From a virus: a DNA stretch of 64,000 nt. Made by a program: the position numbers and the translations under genes. Shown piece after piece: positions 40,123-46,530 of this stretch (position 1 is the first letter of the stretch; each line of letters opens with the position of its first letter). The notes under the pieces are model-generated. The model had not been told where the DNA came from. It searched no databases and worked only from the letters and a program-made list of their open reading frames with translations. The stretch spans positions 1 to 64,000 of IMG/VR virus record IMGVR_UViG_3300021961_000053; one strand, 5' to 3'.

Positions 40123-40257
40123 ATGACTGTGCAGGAAATGTATCAAGAGATGAAAGAACAAATGCTGGAGGATTCGCTCCTAGGGTATAGAGATCATCAC
40201 CTCTACGATGATGCTGAGAGCTATATTGTAGAAATCGACTACACTACACAGAACTAG
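40123..40257 (+). CDS. Hypothetical 44-residue protein
   Basis: Good AAGGAG ribosome-binding site 8 nt upstream of ATG. The product is acidic (YQEMKEQMLEDSLLGYRDHH). Unrecognised. Confidence 0.5.
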   Translation: MTVQEMYQEMKEQMLEDSLLGYRDHHLYDDAESYIVEIDYTTQN

Positions 40258-40283
40258 TGTGACAGTTGGCAAGGTGTCCCCAA

Positions 40284-40317
40284 TTGACCCCAGATGCCCC
40301 GACCCTGTGCCTATAAT
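40284..40317 (+). promoter_or_regulatory. Sigma70-like promoter (TATAAT)
   Basis: TATAAT at 40312-40317, only 6 nt before the ATG at 40324. TTGACC at 40284 is 22 nt away, too far for a standard -35. Confidence 0.45.
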
Positions 40318-40323
40318 GTCTGC

Positions 40324-40521
40324 ATGACAAACAACCTCACCGCTTCCATGGTCCATCAGTTCGATCTCGACATCGCTCCCGCCTTGCGTGAGTACATGGG
40401 TTCTAATCTCACTGACCTCAGCGACTGCATCGATTGGGTGTGCGCTGTGTTCGATGTGCCCGCTAGCGAGTGGATCTGCGATCGTATCGCTGACGAGTTC
40501 GAAGAGTTCTTCGGGGTGTGA
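40324..40521 (+). CDS. Hypothetical 65-residue protein
   Basis: I chose the ATG at 40324, just after a TATAAT box. Acidic and helical (LSDCIDWVCAVFDVPASEWI, DRIADEFEEFFG). From here to 42660 the DNA is visibly more C/G-rich. Confidence 0.6.
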   Translation: MTNNLTASMVHQFDLDIAPALREYMGSNLTDLSDCIDWVCAVFDVPASEWICDRIADEFEEFFGV

Positions 40522-40527
40522 CAGTTG

Positions 40528-40575
40528 GGGGAGTGTCCATCATTCTCCCCATTGCCCCCCATCTGCTGCCATACT
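40528..40575 (+). promoter_or_regulatory. Hairpin followed by extended -10 (TGC CATACT)
   Basis: GGGGAG (40528-40533) pairs with CTCCCC (40545-40550); CATACT at 40570-40575 follows with TG one base upstream. There is no T run, so termination is doubtful. Confidence 0.45.
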
Positions 40576-40604
40576 AACCTCAGTTCAAACAACCAACGCC
40601 AAAC

Positions 40605-40964
40605 ATGCGTAAGATCGAACGCCAAATGCTCAACGCCATTGCTGTTAACAGCAACTGGAAATGTGCTAACACTGAAGTGTGCTACGATCCCGAAACTAAC
40701 GAGAGCACTGTGTATCTGCACGGTAACAAGATTGCAGAGGTAGGTGATAACTACCTGCGCCTCTTTGATGGTGGTTGGCAATCTAACACCACCAAATCTC
40801 GCATCAATGCTATCATGCAAGAATGCAGCATTGCAGGCGAAGGTGTATTCCAGAAGAACTATCAGTGGTTCATTCGCCTCTTCAATGGCACTGAATTCTT
40901 CGTCACTGAGTTTCGCTCTGGCATGAAACTTGGTGCTCTGCCTTACTCTCTGCTGCTCGCCTGA
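40605..40964 (+). CDS. Hypothetical 119-residue protein
   Basis: Mixed alpha/beta. Contains NSNWKCANTEVCYDPETNES, a strand pair TVYLHGNKIAEV and a C-terminal FNGTEFFVTEFRSGMKLG. The leader contains CTCAGTTCAAAC, shared with other genes nearby. Function unknown. Confidence 0.65.
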   Translation: MRKIERQMLNAIAVNSNWKCANTEVCYDPETNESTVYLHGNKIAEVGDNYLRLFDGGWQSNTTKSRINAIMQECSIAGEGVFQKNYQWFIRLFNGTEFFVTEFRSGMKLGALPYSLLLA

Positions 40965-40975
40965 GTTACAGAATA

Positions 40976-40994
40976 GGGGAGACAATCTCCCCTT
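40976..40994 (+). terminator. Probable terminator
   Basis: GGGGAGA (40976-40982) pairs with TCTCCCC (40986-40992) around CAA, then TT. The T tract is weak. Confidence 0.55.
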
Positions 40995-41047
40995 CTCAAT
41001 AGACTTTCTAATTGAGAATCGCGGCTGCCCCTAGTACAACTGAACTC

Positions 41048-41191
41048 ATGGCATCATCAGCATCCCCCATCCTAGGCGTCTGGTATGATCCGACCGCCAA
41101 GCGCAGTACAGTTGAGAATGTGGCACAGTGGGTTGCCGTTGCTGCTGCCCTGGGATCTATACTGATCTCAGTTCAAACGAAACGCAAGTGA
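41048..41191 (+). CDS. Hypothetical 47-residue protein with C-terminal membrane segment
   Basis: Residues 27-41 (VAQWVAVAAALGSIL region) are hydrophobic and end in a basic tail KRK, as in a small tail-anchored protein. It overlaps a GTG start by 4 nt. Confidence 0.4.
   Translation: MASSASPILGVWYDPTAKRSTVENVAQWVAVAAALGSILISVQTKRK
41158..41163 (+). promoter_or_regulatory. Sigma70-like -10 box (TATACT)
   Basis: TATACT with a TTGCCG -35-like box at 41133 (19-nt spacer), inside the preceding gene. CTCAGTTCAAACGA follows, matching the leader at 40605. Confidence 0.5.
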
Positions 41192-41403
41192 CCCACGCCA
41201 TCGCAGTTCAACCGACCGCCTGGACTTCCTTCGATCAGCATGGTTGCGAGTGGGCAACCGACATGCGCCATGCCTACCGCATCGCCCAACAATGGGGCGA
41301 GCCCTGCATGGTCTGGATGTGCCCCGTGCATGGTGCCCCGATGAAGTGGTGTCGTGCCACTGAGATCACAGACGCCATCGCTGACCTAGTGTTCGGTGCC
41401 TGA
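41188..41403 (+). CDS. Hypothetical 71-residue protein (GTG start)
   Basis: GTG at 41188 overlaps the upstream stop (GTGA). Contains WTSFDQHGCEWATDMRHAYR and CMVWMCPVHGAPMKWCR; the Cys/His pattern might bind metal. Unrecognised. Confidence 0.5.
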   Translation: MTHAIAVQPTAWTSFDQHGCEWATDMRHAYRIAQQWGEPCMVWMCPVHGAPMKWCRATEITDAIADLVFGA

Positions 41404-41441
41404 AGTGGCACAAGGGGGACTGAGATCCCCTGCCCACCCTC

Positions 41442-41447
41442 TATACT
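41442..41447 (+). promoter_or_regulatory. Sigma70-like -10 box (TATACT)
   Basis: TATACT 6 nt before the ATG at 41454, preceded by the small hairpin GGGGA/TCCCC (about 41415-41430). Confidence 0.5.
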
Positions 41448-41453
41448 AACAGC

Positions 41454-41663
41454 ATGAACAGCACCGAACTCAAGACCCTGAACTTCACCCTCTCCCTGCA
41501 GGATCGCTGCATCGCCATCGCTGAGGCGCTCGCCATGGAAATCAACGGTGACCTCTCCTACGTGCCAGAGGAGGATGCCGAGCGTATCATGGCACGTCTG
41601 ACCCCAGACAACATACAGGAGACGGCAGAGGAACTGGCACAACTTGCCTACTGGTTCAACTGA
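41454..41663 (+). CDS. Hypothetical 69-residue protein
   Basis: Helical and acidic (LQDRCIAIAEALAMEINGDL, QETAEELAQLAYW). Very short leader after TATACT. Unrecognised. Confidence 0.6.
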   Translation: MNSTELKTLNFTLSLQDRCIAIAEALAMEINGDLSYVPEEDAERIMARLTPDNIQETAEELAQLAYWFN

Positions 41664-41698
41664 TCACCCCTTAGACTGATTCCATCGAAACGAACCCC

Positions 41699-41866
41699 AT
41701 GATCTACGTTGTGACCGCTGGCGACTTCTACGAATCCGATGATGTCTGCTGCCTGTTCGCCCATGAGGCAGACGCCCATGCCTATGCTGCCCAACTCGAA
41801 GGCGAATACGATTGGGCAGAGGTCACTCCCCAAACCGTCCACCAAGGTCCGCTGGTCGCCGCCTGA
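41699..41866 (+). CDS. Hypothetical 55-residue protein
   Basis: ATG 41699, TGA 41864-41866. Begins MIYVVTAGDFYESDDVCCLF and has AHEADAHAYAAQLEGEYDWA, the layout of small phage proteins with one beta hairpin and a helix. Confidence 0.55.
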   Translation: MIYVVTAGDFYESDDVCCLFAHEADAHAYAAQLEGEYDWAEVTPQTVHQGPLVAA

Positions 41867-41871
41867 CCCCT

Positions 41872-41877
41872 TATACT
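41872..41877 (+). promoter_or_regulatory. Sigma70-like -10 box (TATACT)
   Basis: TATACT six bases after the preceding stop, in TGACCCCT-TATACT; start codon at 41884. Confidence 0.5.
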
Positions 41878-41883
41878 AAGAGC

Positions 41884-42054
41884 ATGAACAAACAACCCGA
41901 CCTCGCCGCCATCATGGCATCCTACACTGCACAGTACAACCAGATGCAGGCACGATCCGCTGCCAACCGTCAGGCATTCGCTGAGGGTCGCCCCTTCCCC
42001 TTCCCTGCCCCTGAGTGCCAGTCGGGCAACTGGAACATCAGCGACCGCGACTGA
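41884..42054 (+). CDS. Hypothetical 56-residue protein
   Basis: I chose the ATG after TATACT. Gln/Ala-rich helix (YTAQYNQMQARSAANRQAFA) then a Pro-rich tail. Unrecognised. Confidence 0.55.
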   Translation: MNKQPDLAAIMASYTAQYNQMQARSAANRQAFAEGRPFPFPAPECQSGNWNISDRD

Positions 42055-42100
42055 TCGCCTGACCCTCTAGAATTCTCTCATACCAAACAACCCAAACGAC

Positions 42101-42373
42101 ATGACCGCTTCCACCCTCCCCACGTACAACGGTTGGGCAACCTACGAGACCTGGAATGCTGCCCTCTGGATTGGCAACGATCAATTCCTCTACAACACCG
42201 CTAAGGCGTGTGTCGAGTTCTGCTCTGATGACGAGACCCCCTGGGATAAGTTCGTCCGCTGCATGACTGACGGGCAGATCGGTCGCCATCTTGTGCAGAC
42301 CCGTGATGGGGTGCGCTGGGATAGCGTCGCCATCGATGCAGACGAGATGAACGCCATGATGGTCGATCTCTGA
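42101..42373 (+). CDS. Small conserved phage protein with NGWxTYETW motif (90 aa)
   Basis: Residues 10-27 (NGWATYETWNAALWIGND) form a motif common to many small phage proteins of unknown function (DUF7249-like). A TAGAAT box lies at 42068. Soluble, with one CVEFC pair. Confidence 0.65.
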   Translation: MTASTLPTYNGWATYETWNAALWIGNDQFLYNTAKACVEFCSDDETPWDKFVRCMTDGQIGRHLVQTRDGVRWDSVAIDADEMNAMMVDL

Positions 42374-42385
42374 ACCGCACACTAC

Positions 42386-42418
42386 GGGGGTCTCTGCTGC
42401 CCCCCTTGCCTATAGACT
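42386..42418 (+). promoter_or_regulatory. Hairpin plus -10-like box
   Basis: GGGGG (42386-42390) can pair with CCCCC (about 42401-42405); TATAGACT follows at 42411. CACAGTTCAAC in the leader resembles the leaders at 40576 and 41164. Confidence 0.4.
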
Positions 42419-42446
42419 AACCACAGTTCAACCGACAGACAGACCG

Positions 42447-42632
42447 ATGATCATGAGCATGGCAACCGACCTCCAGACCCGCCGCATCGTGTGGGCAGGT
42501 CGCAAGACAGAGACCGCTCATCAGACCATGGGGCAAGATCTCCCCATCACCGTAGAGAGCGAGTGGATCGCGGGTGCCTACGCTGACCGCTGGCATGATG
42601 AGGCAATCGCCAAGATCCCCACGTTCGGGTGA
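42447..42632 (+). CDS. Hypothetical 61-residue protein
   Basis: ATG 42447; later in-frame ATGs at 42453 and 42459 are possible starts. Contains RRIVWAGRKTETAHQTMGQD and WIAGAYADRWHDEA. Unrecognised. Confidence 0.55.
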   Translation: MIMSMATDLQTRRIVWAGRKTETAHQTMGQDLPITVESEWIAGAYADRWHDEAIAKIPTFG

Positions 42633-42671
42633 GGGGTCGCCCCCCATCCTACCACACACCCATTCTCTACT

Positions 42672-42872
42672 ATGAACATCAGAAAGTATCAGCGATCAGT
42701 GGATGAAATCATGAACCGCTACGGTTTCATCTTTGAGAGCAAGTCTAAGCACATGAAATACAAGCACACGAAACTAGGCATCATTCAGGTATGCTCTGCG
42801 ACGCCATCTGATAACTATGCTCTCTCGCAGATTGAGCGCCAATGTAGACGCTCACTCGCAGCAGCACAGTGA
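42672..42872 (+). CDS. HicA-like protein (66 aa)
   Basis: GFIFESKSKHMKYKHTKLG then IIQVCSATPSDNYALSQIER resembles the HicA double-stranded RNA-binding/mRNA-interferase fold: a GF...KxSKH core with the candidate catalytic His27, a strand, and a TPSD...R tail common in phage copies. No HicB-like partner is adjacent. It could be a solitary nuclease or an RNA-binding relative. A strong terminator follows. Confidence 0.55.
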   Translation: MNIRKYQRSVDEIMNRYGFIFESKSKHMKYKHTKLGIIQVCSATPSDNYALSQIERQCRRSLAAAQ

Positions 42873-42876
42873 TACT

Positions 42877-42902
42877 GGGGGGCAGTTAATTTGCCCCCCT
42901 TT
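42877..42902 (+). terminator. Strong rho-independent terminator
   Basis: GGGGGGCA (42877-42884) pairs with TGCCCCCC (42892-42899) around GTTAATT, then Ts. TATACT follows at 42905. Confidence 0.88.
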
Positions 42903-42969
42903 GTTATACTTAGGGGCGCCAAGCGAAATGTTTGGGTCCCTCCTAACCTACAAAAGTATCCAGACGACC

Positions 42970-42977
42970 GATAAATA
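42970..42977 (+). promoter_or_regulatory. T4-type late promoter (GATAAATA)
   Basis: GATAAATA, 45 nt before 43023; it marks the change from early genes to the late baseplate block. Confidence 0.65.
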
Positions 42978-43022
42978 TTTCTGAAAACCTTGAAAATAAA
43001 AAAATTTGCCCAGAAAAAAATT

Positions 43023-43274
43023 ATGGAAAAACCCGCGTTTGAAAACTTCACAGGTATTCTAGAGAACTTTGATGCATTCTGCGACGAGTTTGAATCACGC
43101 GCCGCAGAGGCATTCATGAGAGGAGATCAAAATAATGGAAACATCGTCAGAGCAGCCACAGAAAAACTTGGAGGAGAAACTCCTACTGTTGTTACAGAGA
43201 TTAGAGAGTCTGGAGCTGAGGGTGTCTCAGTTGGAGAGACCGACGATTGCGTACAGACGCCCACAGGGGAATAA
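43023..43274 (+). CDS. Hypothetical 83-residue protein
   Basis: I chose the ATG at 43023. The first 40 residues (FENFTGILENFDAFCDEFES) look genuine; the rest overlaps the next gene by 140 nt and has low-quality composition, so the real end may differ. Confidence 0.5.
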   Translation: MEKPAFENFTGILENFDAFCDEFESRAAEAFMRGDQNNGNIVRAATEKLGGETPTVVTEIRESGAEGVSVGETDDCVQTPTGE

Positions 43275-43365
43275 TTACGAAACATTGTCAGACACTCTGG
43301 ACTACCTTCACAATAATGTAGAAGGTATTAAGAAAGATTTGCTAAAAGTCGCCCAAGCAGTATAA
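43135..43365 (+). CDS. Hypothetical 76-residue coiled-coil protein
   Basis: Leucine-rich heptads (LEEKLLLLLQRLESLELRVS) at residues 12-31 predict a coiled coil; a second helix closes the protein. It overlaps the previous gene by 140 nt and the next by one base. Confidence 0.6.
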   Translation: METSSEQPQKNLEEKLLLLLQRLESLELRVSQLERPTIAYRRPQGNNYETLSDTLDYLHNNVEGIKKDLLKVAQAV

Positions 43366-43817
43366 TGCCAAACATCGTAGGACCAGATTGTGTAGATACT
43401 TTAAGTACAGATGCACTATGTCTGTATCCCGCAAAGGCACTAGGAGGGGACCCTACAAAGAGTCCTAATGTAAAGATCAACGGCGAATCGGTAGAATACT
43501 ATAAATCTACGAGTATTCCAGACCCCACCGATCCAGAACCACTCCCATCAAATGTGATTCCCCTCCCATGCCAACCAGGAGATCGAAGGATTCAACCAAC
43601 AATTAACACGACAGTGTATATCAATGGTAATCTTTTCGCAGTACAGGGAGATGAAGCACAGTTGGTGGTGGGAGGCACTCCAAGACCCCTCGTTGGTCCG
43701 TTCAAGTATCCCACAGTCAAAATACAGGAAGGAGGTGCTGGAGGGTCATCTGGAGGCAGCTCAGGGGGTGATGAAGCATTCCCACCAGATGATGGGGGTG
43801 AATTCATTCTTTACTGA
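43365..43817 (+). CDS. PAAR-like spike-tip candidate (150 aa)
   Basis: Residues about 80-115 (NTTVYINGNLFAVQGDEAQL, VVGGTPRPLVG) and the early GG..T..PNVKINGE segment recall PAAR-type proteins that sharpen contractile-tail spikes (T4 gp5.4). The end is Gly/Ser-rich. Position directly upstream of gp25 and gp6 fits a baseplate part. The match is modest, and metal-binding residues of PAAR tips are not obvious. Confidence 0.45.
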   Translation: MPNIVGPDCVDTLSTDALCLYPAKALGGDPTKSPNVKINGESVEYYKSTSIPDPTDPEPLPSNVIPLPCQPGDRRIQPTINTTVYINGNLFAVQGDEAQLVVGGTPRPLVGPFKYPTVKIQEGGAGGSSGGSSGGDEAFPPDDGGEFILY

Positions 43818-43826
43818 GTTTTATGG

Positions 43827-43832
43827 TATAAT
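43827..43832 (+). promoter_or_regulatory. Sigma70-like -10 box (TATAAT)
   Basis: GG-TATAAT, 23 nt before the start at 43856. Confidence 0.5.
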
Positions 43833-43855
43833 ATACAAGTCAATCGAGTACATCT

Positions 43856-44002
43856 ATGGCAAAATCTAAAGTTGGTATCAGTGGTTTGAAGTTTGAGCCT
43901 GGTCCCCCTAAAAAGTCCCGTCAAGGTCGTTCAAAGAATACCAGTCTTAGTGCTACATCCCGCAATGGGCGTAAGAAGCGTTATCGTGGTCAGGGGAGTT
44001 AA
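43856..44002 (+). CDS. Hypothetical basic 48-residue protein
   Basis: Very basic (MAKSKVGISGLKFEPGPPKK, RNGRKKRYRGQGS). Proteins of this pattern are conserved in cyanomyoviruses next to baseplate genes. Binding to nucleic acid is plausible from charge only. Confidence 0.6.
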   Translation: MAKSKVGISGLKFEPGPPKKSRQGRSKNTSLSATSRNGRKKRYRGQGS

Positions 44003-44028
44003 TCTCCGAGAACGTAAGCGCCGAGCAA

Positions 44029-44036
44029 ACTAAATA
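44029..44036 (+). promoter_or_regulatory. Candidate late promoter (ACTAAATA)
   Basis: CTAAATA form of the late element, directly upstream of a strong hairpin and the gene at 44099. Confidence 0.45.
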
Positions 44037-44051
44037 TTTCTAAGAGATAGC

Positions 44052-44098
44052 AACCTCTCTAAAAGTTCTGGAAACAGACTCTTAGAGAGGTTATTTTT
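44052..44098 (+). promoter_or_regulatory. Perfect 11-bp hairpin at a start codon
   Basis: AACCTCTCTAA (44052-44062) pairs with TTAGAGAGGTT (44082-44092), then ATTTTT and ATG at 44099. GAGAGG, the only ribosome-binding-site-like sequence, lies in the 3' arm. It may terminate incoming transcripts or mask the start. Confidence 0.6.
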
Positions 44099-44305
44099 AT
44101 GGGACTCTACCCAGTAGACAAAGGTAATGATTTTCTAAAGGAAGGCAAGACGCTAATCACCGAACATGACAGTGAGAGGTATCTAGAAGCGCACAGAAAG
44201 AGCAAGAAACGCGACGAACTATACGACATACCAGAAGACAGAATGAGCCGCCCCTGTGGCGGTCCTGGGGGATTCGATGATTTTGTAGAGCGTTGGCATG
44301 AGTGA
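44099..44305 (+). CDS. Hypothetical 68-residue protein
   Basis: Charged with a C-terminal RPCGGPGGFDDFVERWHE. No family recognised. Its stop overlaps the gp25 late promoter. Confidence 0.6.
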   Translation: MGLYPVDKGNDFLKEGKTLITEHDSERYLEAHRKSKKRDELYDIPEDRMSRPCGGPGGFDDFVERWHE

Positions 44306-44312
44306 ATAAATA
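44305..44312 (+). promoter_or_regulatory. T4-type late promoter (AATAAATA)
   Basis: 24 nt before the gp25 start. Confidence 0.65.
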
Positions 44313-44336
44313 CAAATAGCTTCGTATCTTCATGCA

Positions 44337-44729
44337 ATGCAGACCTTTAAGACGTTTAAGGATTTAAGCGTCACATTTAAAAAACATCCTATGACCAATG
44401 AGTTACTCACGGTCAAGGATCAGGCTGCAATTAAACAGTCGATCATGATTTTGCTTCTAACAGAAAAGAATGAGCGACTGTTTAAACCCAAATTCGGAAG
44501 TGCTATTTACTCAATGTTATGGGAACCACTCGATTTTGCTAGTGCTGCGATCATTCGCAGTGAAATTGGTCAAGTATTAGCACAATATGAACCACGTATT
44601 AATGTAACTGAGATAATATGCAATCCAGACTTTAACAACAATGGATTTGATGTAGAAGTTCATTATGAAATTATAGGAAGAGACGATACTCCACAAAACG
44701 TAGCTTTTACATTAGAGAGAACTCGATAA
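44337..44729 (+). CDS. gp25: Baseplate wedge protein gp25 (130 aa)
   Basis: Matches the GPW/gp25 family: DQAAIKQSIMILLLTEKNER then LFKPKFGSAIYSMLWEPLD, followed by INVTEI and a strand-rich end. In T4, gp25 joins the wedge core to the sheath and is a sheath-assembly initiator. Length is normal and the gene abuts gp6, the usual order in contractile phages. Confidence 0.9.
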   Translation: MQTFKTFKDLSVTFKKHPMTNELLTVKDQAAIKQSIMILLLTEKNERLFKPKFGSAIYSMLWEPLDFASAAIIRSEIGQVLAQYEPRINVTEIICNPDFNNNGFDVEVHYEIIGRDDTPQNVAFTLERTR

Positions 44730-46526
44730 ATGCCATACGCTCAGATTTCAAATCTTGACTTTAATGATATTAAAGTAGTTCTCAAAGAATACATGAGAAC
44801 ACAGTCAGATTTTACTGACTATGATTTTGAGGGATCCGTTCTCAGCAATCTATTAGATGTTCTTGCCTATAACACTTATTATACGGCATTTAACACCAAC
44901 ATGGCAATCAATGAGTTATTCATTGATAGTGCCACAATCAGAGACAACGTTGTTGCTATTGCCAGACAACTTGGATATAGACCAAGATCTATTACCAGTT
45001 CAACAGCATATGTCAATTTTACAGTTGAGTATGCAAATCCAACAACTGATGTAGAACTAATCCTCAGAAAAGGAACAGGATTTGTTGCATCATTCAATAA
45101 TAAGGTTTATCAATACGTAACACCTGTAGACGTAAAAACACAGGTGGTGAATGATGTCGCAACTTTCACTAACGTTTTAGTAAAAGAAGGCACCCAGATA
45201 GAGAATCAGTTTATTGTCAATACTTCCAATAAATCACAGAGATTTATTCTAGACAACAGAAATATAGATACTGATACGATTCAAGTAGAAGTCTTTGCAG
45301 ATGGTTCTAGTTTTAGCGAACCATATCTTCTTGCTGACAACATCCTCGATGTAACTTCAACAACAAAAGCATTTTTCCTCAATGAAATCGAAGACCAACG
45401 ATATGAGTTGATCTTTGGTGATGGTATCATTGGAAAGAAACTTGATGATCAATCTTTAGTTGTTGTTCGTTATGTTGTTACTAATGGTCCAGAAGCAAAT
45501 GGAATCAGAACTTTTGTATTTTCTGGAATTTTAGAAAACGAGTTTGGCATTTCCCCACTATCATTCGATACAAGTATCAATTCCACAGTTGCAGCAACTG
45601 GTGGCGAAGCAATTGAAAGCATTCAATCGGTAAAATATAGTGCTCCAAAAACATTTGGCACACAGAATAGAGCAGTTACAGCATCTGACTATTCTGCACT
45701 AGTGAGAAATGCATATCCATCGGTTGGAGACATTATTGTTTTTGGTGGTGAAGATCAAGACCCACCTCAATATGGAAAAGTTTTTATCTCTGTAAAACCC
45801 AGAGATTCTGCATATCTAACTTCATTTAGTAAGCAAAAAATTCTTGATGAATTGAAAAAGTATTCGGTGGCATCTGTTCAAGCAGAAATAGTAGATCCAT
45901 CAATACTCTACGTTGAATTAAACAGTAAGATATTCTTCAATAGTTCAACAACAGATCTAACAGCATCTCAGATAGCAGCACTTGTAACAAGAAATTTCCA
46001 ATCTTATATTGAAAGATCTGATACAGAAAAGTTCAACGGAAAGTTTAGATTTAGTAAAGCAGTTAGCGTTATTGATGATTCTGCTAAAGCAATCAATTCC
46101 AATTTAACTACTGTTAAAATGAGGAAGGATTTTTATCCACAGTTGAACTCTACAACATATTATGAAATATGTTTCCAAAATGCATTTGATAAAGATTGTG
46201 ATGGTCCAACCCTTTCTACGACTGGGTTTAGAGTAACCGAGTATCCGAATTTTGATGTCTATTTAGAAGATAGGGATGGCAAAATTGTCCTATATAGACT
46301 AGATGCTATAACTGGTGAAAAAGTTGTTCTAGACAAGGAAGTTGGCGATATTAATTATGAAAAAGGTGAATTGATGATGTATGATCTAACAATAATTAAA
46401 GGATCATTCTTTGATAATCGTATCTCAGTTAGAGTAAATCCACTATCTAATGATATCAAGGCAGCTCGTGAAGTTTATCTTGATGTTGATGTAGCAAATT
46501 CGACCTTCATTGCGTACAAAGAGTAA
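44730..46526 (+). CDS. gp6: Baseplate wedge protein gp6 (598 aa)
   Basis: Baseplate J-like protein. The N-terminus reads DYDFEGSVLSNLLDVLAYNT then MAINELFIDSATIRDNVVAI and LGYRPRS, the conserved start of T4-type gp6. gp6 dimers form the ring that links six wedges. The ATG follows the gp25 stop with no gap. Size is close to T4 gp6 (660 residues). Confidence 0.9.
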   Translation: MPYAQISNLDFNDIKVVLKEYMRTQSDFTDYDFEGSVLSNLLDVLAYNTYYTAFNTNMAINELFIDSATIRDNVVAIARQLGYRPRSITSSTAYVNFTVEYANPTTDVELILRKGTGFVASFNNKVYQYVTPVDVKTQVVNDVATFTNVLVKEGTQIENQFIVNTSNKSQRFILDNRNIDTDTIQVEVFADGSSFSEPYLLADNILDVTSTTKAFFLNEIEDQRYELIFGDGIIGKKLDDQSLVVVRYVVTNGPEANGIRTFVFSGILENEFGISPLSFDTSINSTVAATGGEAIESIQSVKYSAPKTFGTQNRAVTASDYSALVRNAYPSVGDIIVFGGEDQDPPQYGKVFISVKPRDSAYLTSFSKQKILDELKKYSVASVQAEIVDPSILYVELNSKIFFNSSTTDLTASQIAALVTRNFQSYIERSDTEKFNGKFRFSKAVSVIDDSAKAINSNLTTVKMRKDFYPQLNSTTYYEICFQNAFDKDCDGPTLSTTGFRVTEYPNFDVYLEDRDGKIVLYRLDAITGEKVVLDKEVGDINYEKGELMMYDLTIIKGSFFDNRISVRVNPLSNDIKAAREVYLDVDVANSTFIAYKE

Positions 46527-46530
46527 ATAA

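Noticed and set aside
42905-42910. TATACT after the terminator at 42877 as promoter of the baseplate block
   Set aside because: No -35 box and no nearby start codon; GATAAATA at 42970 explains the next gene better.
17036-44732. NATAAATG sequences at gene junctions (17042, 19774, 44730) as late promoters
   Set aside because: They arise from a TAA stop next to an ATG start; the last base departs from the consensus and no leader would remain.
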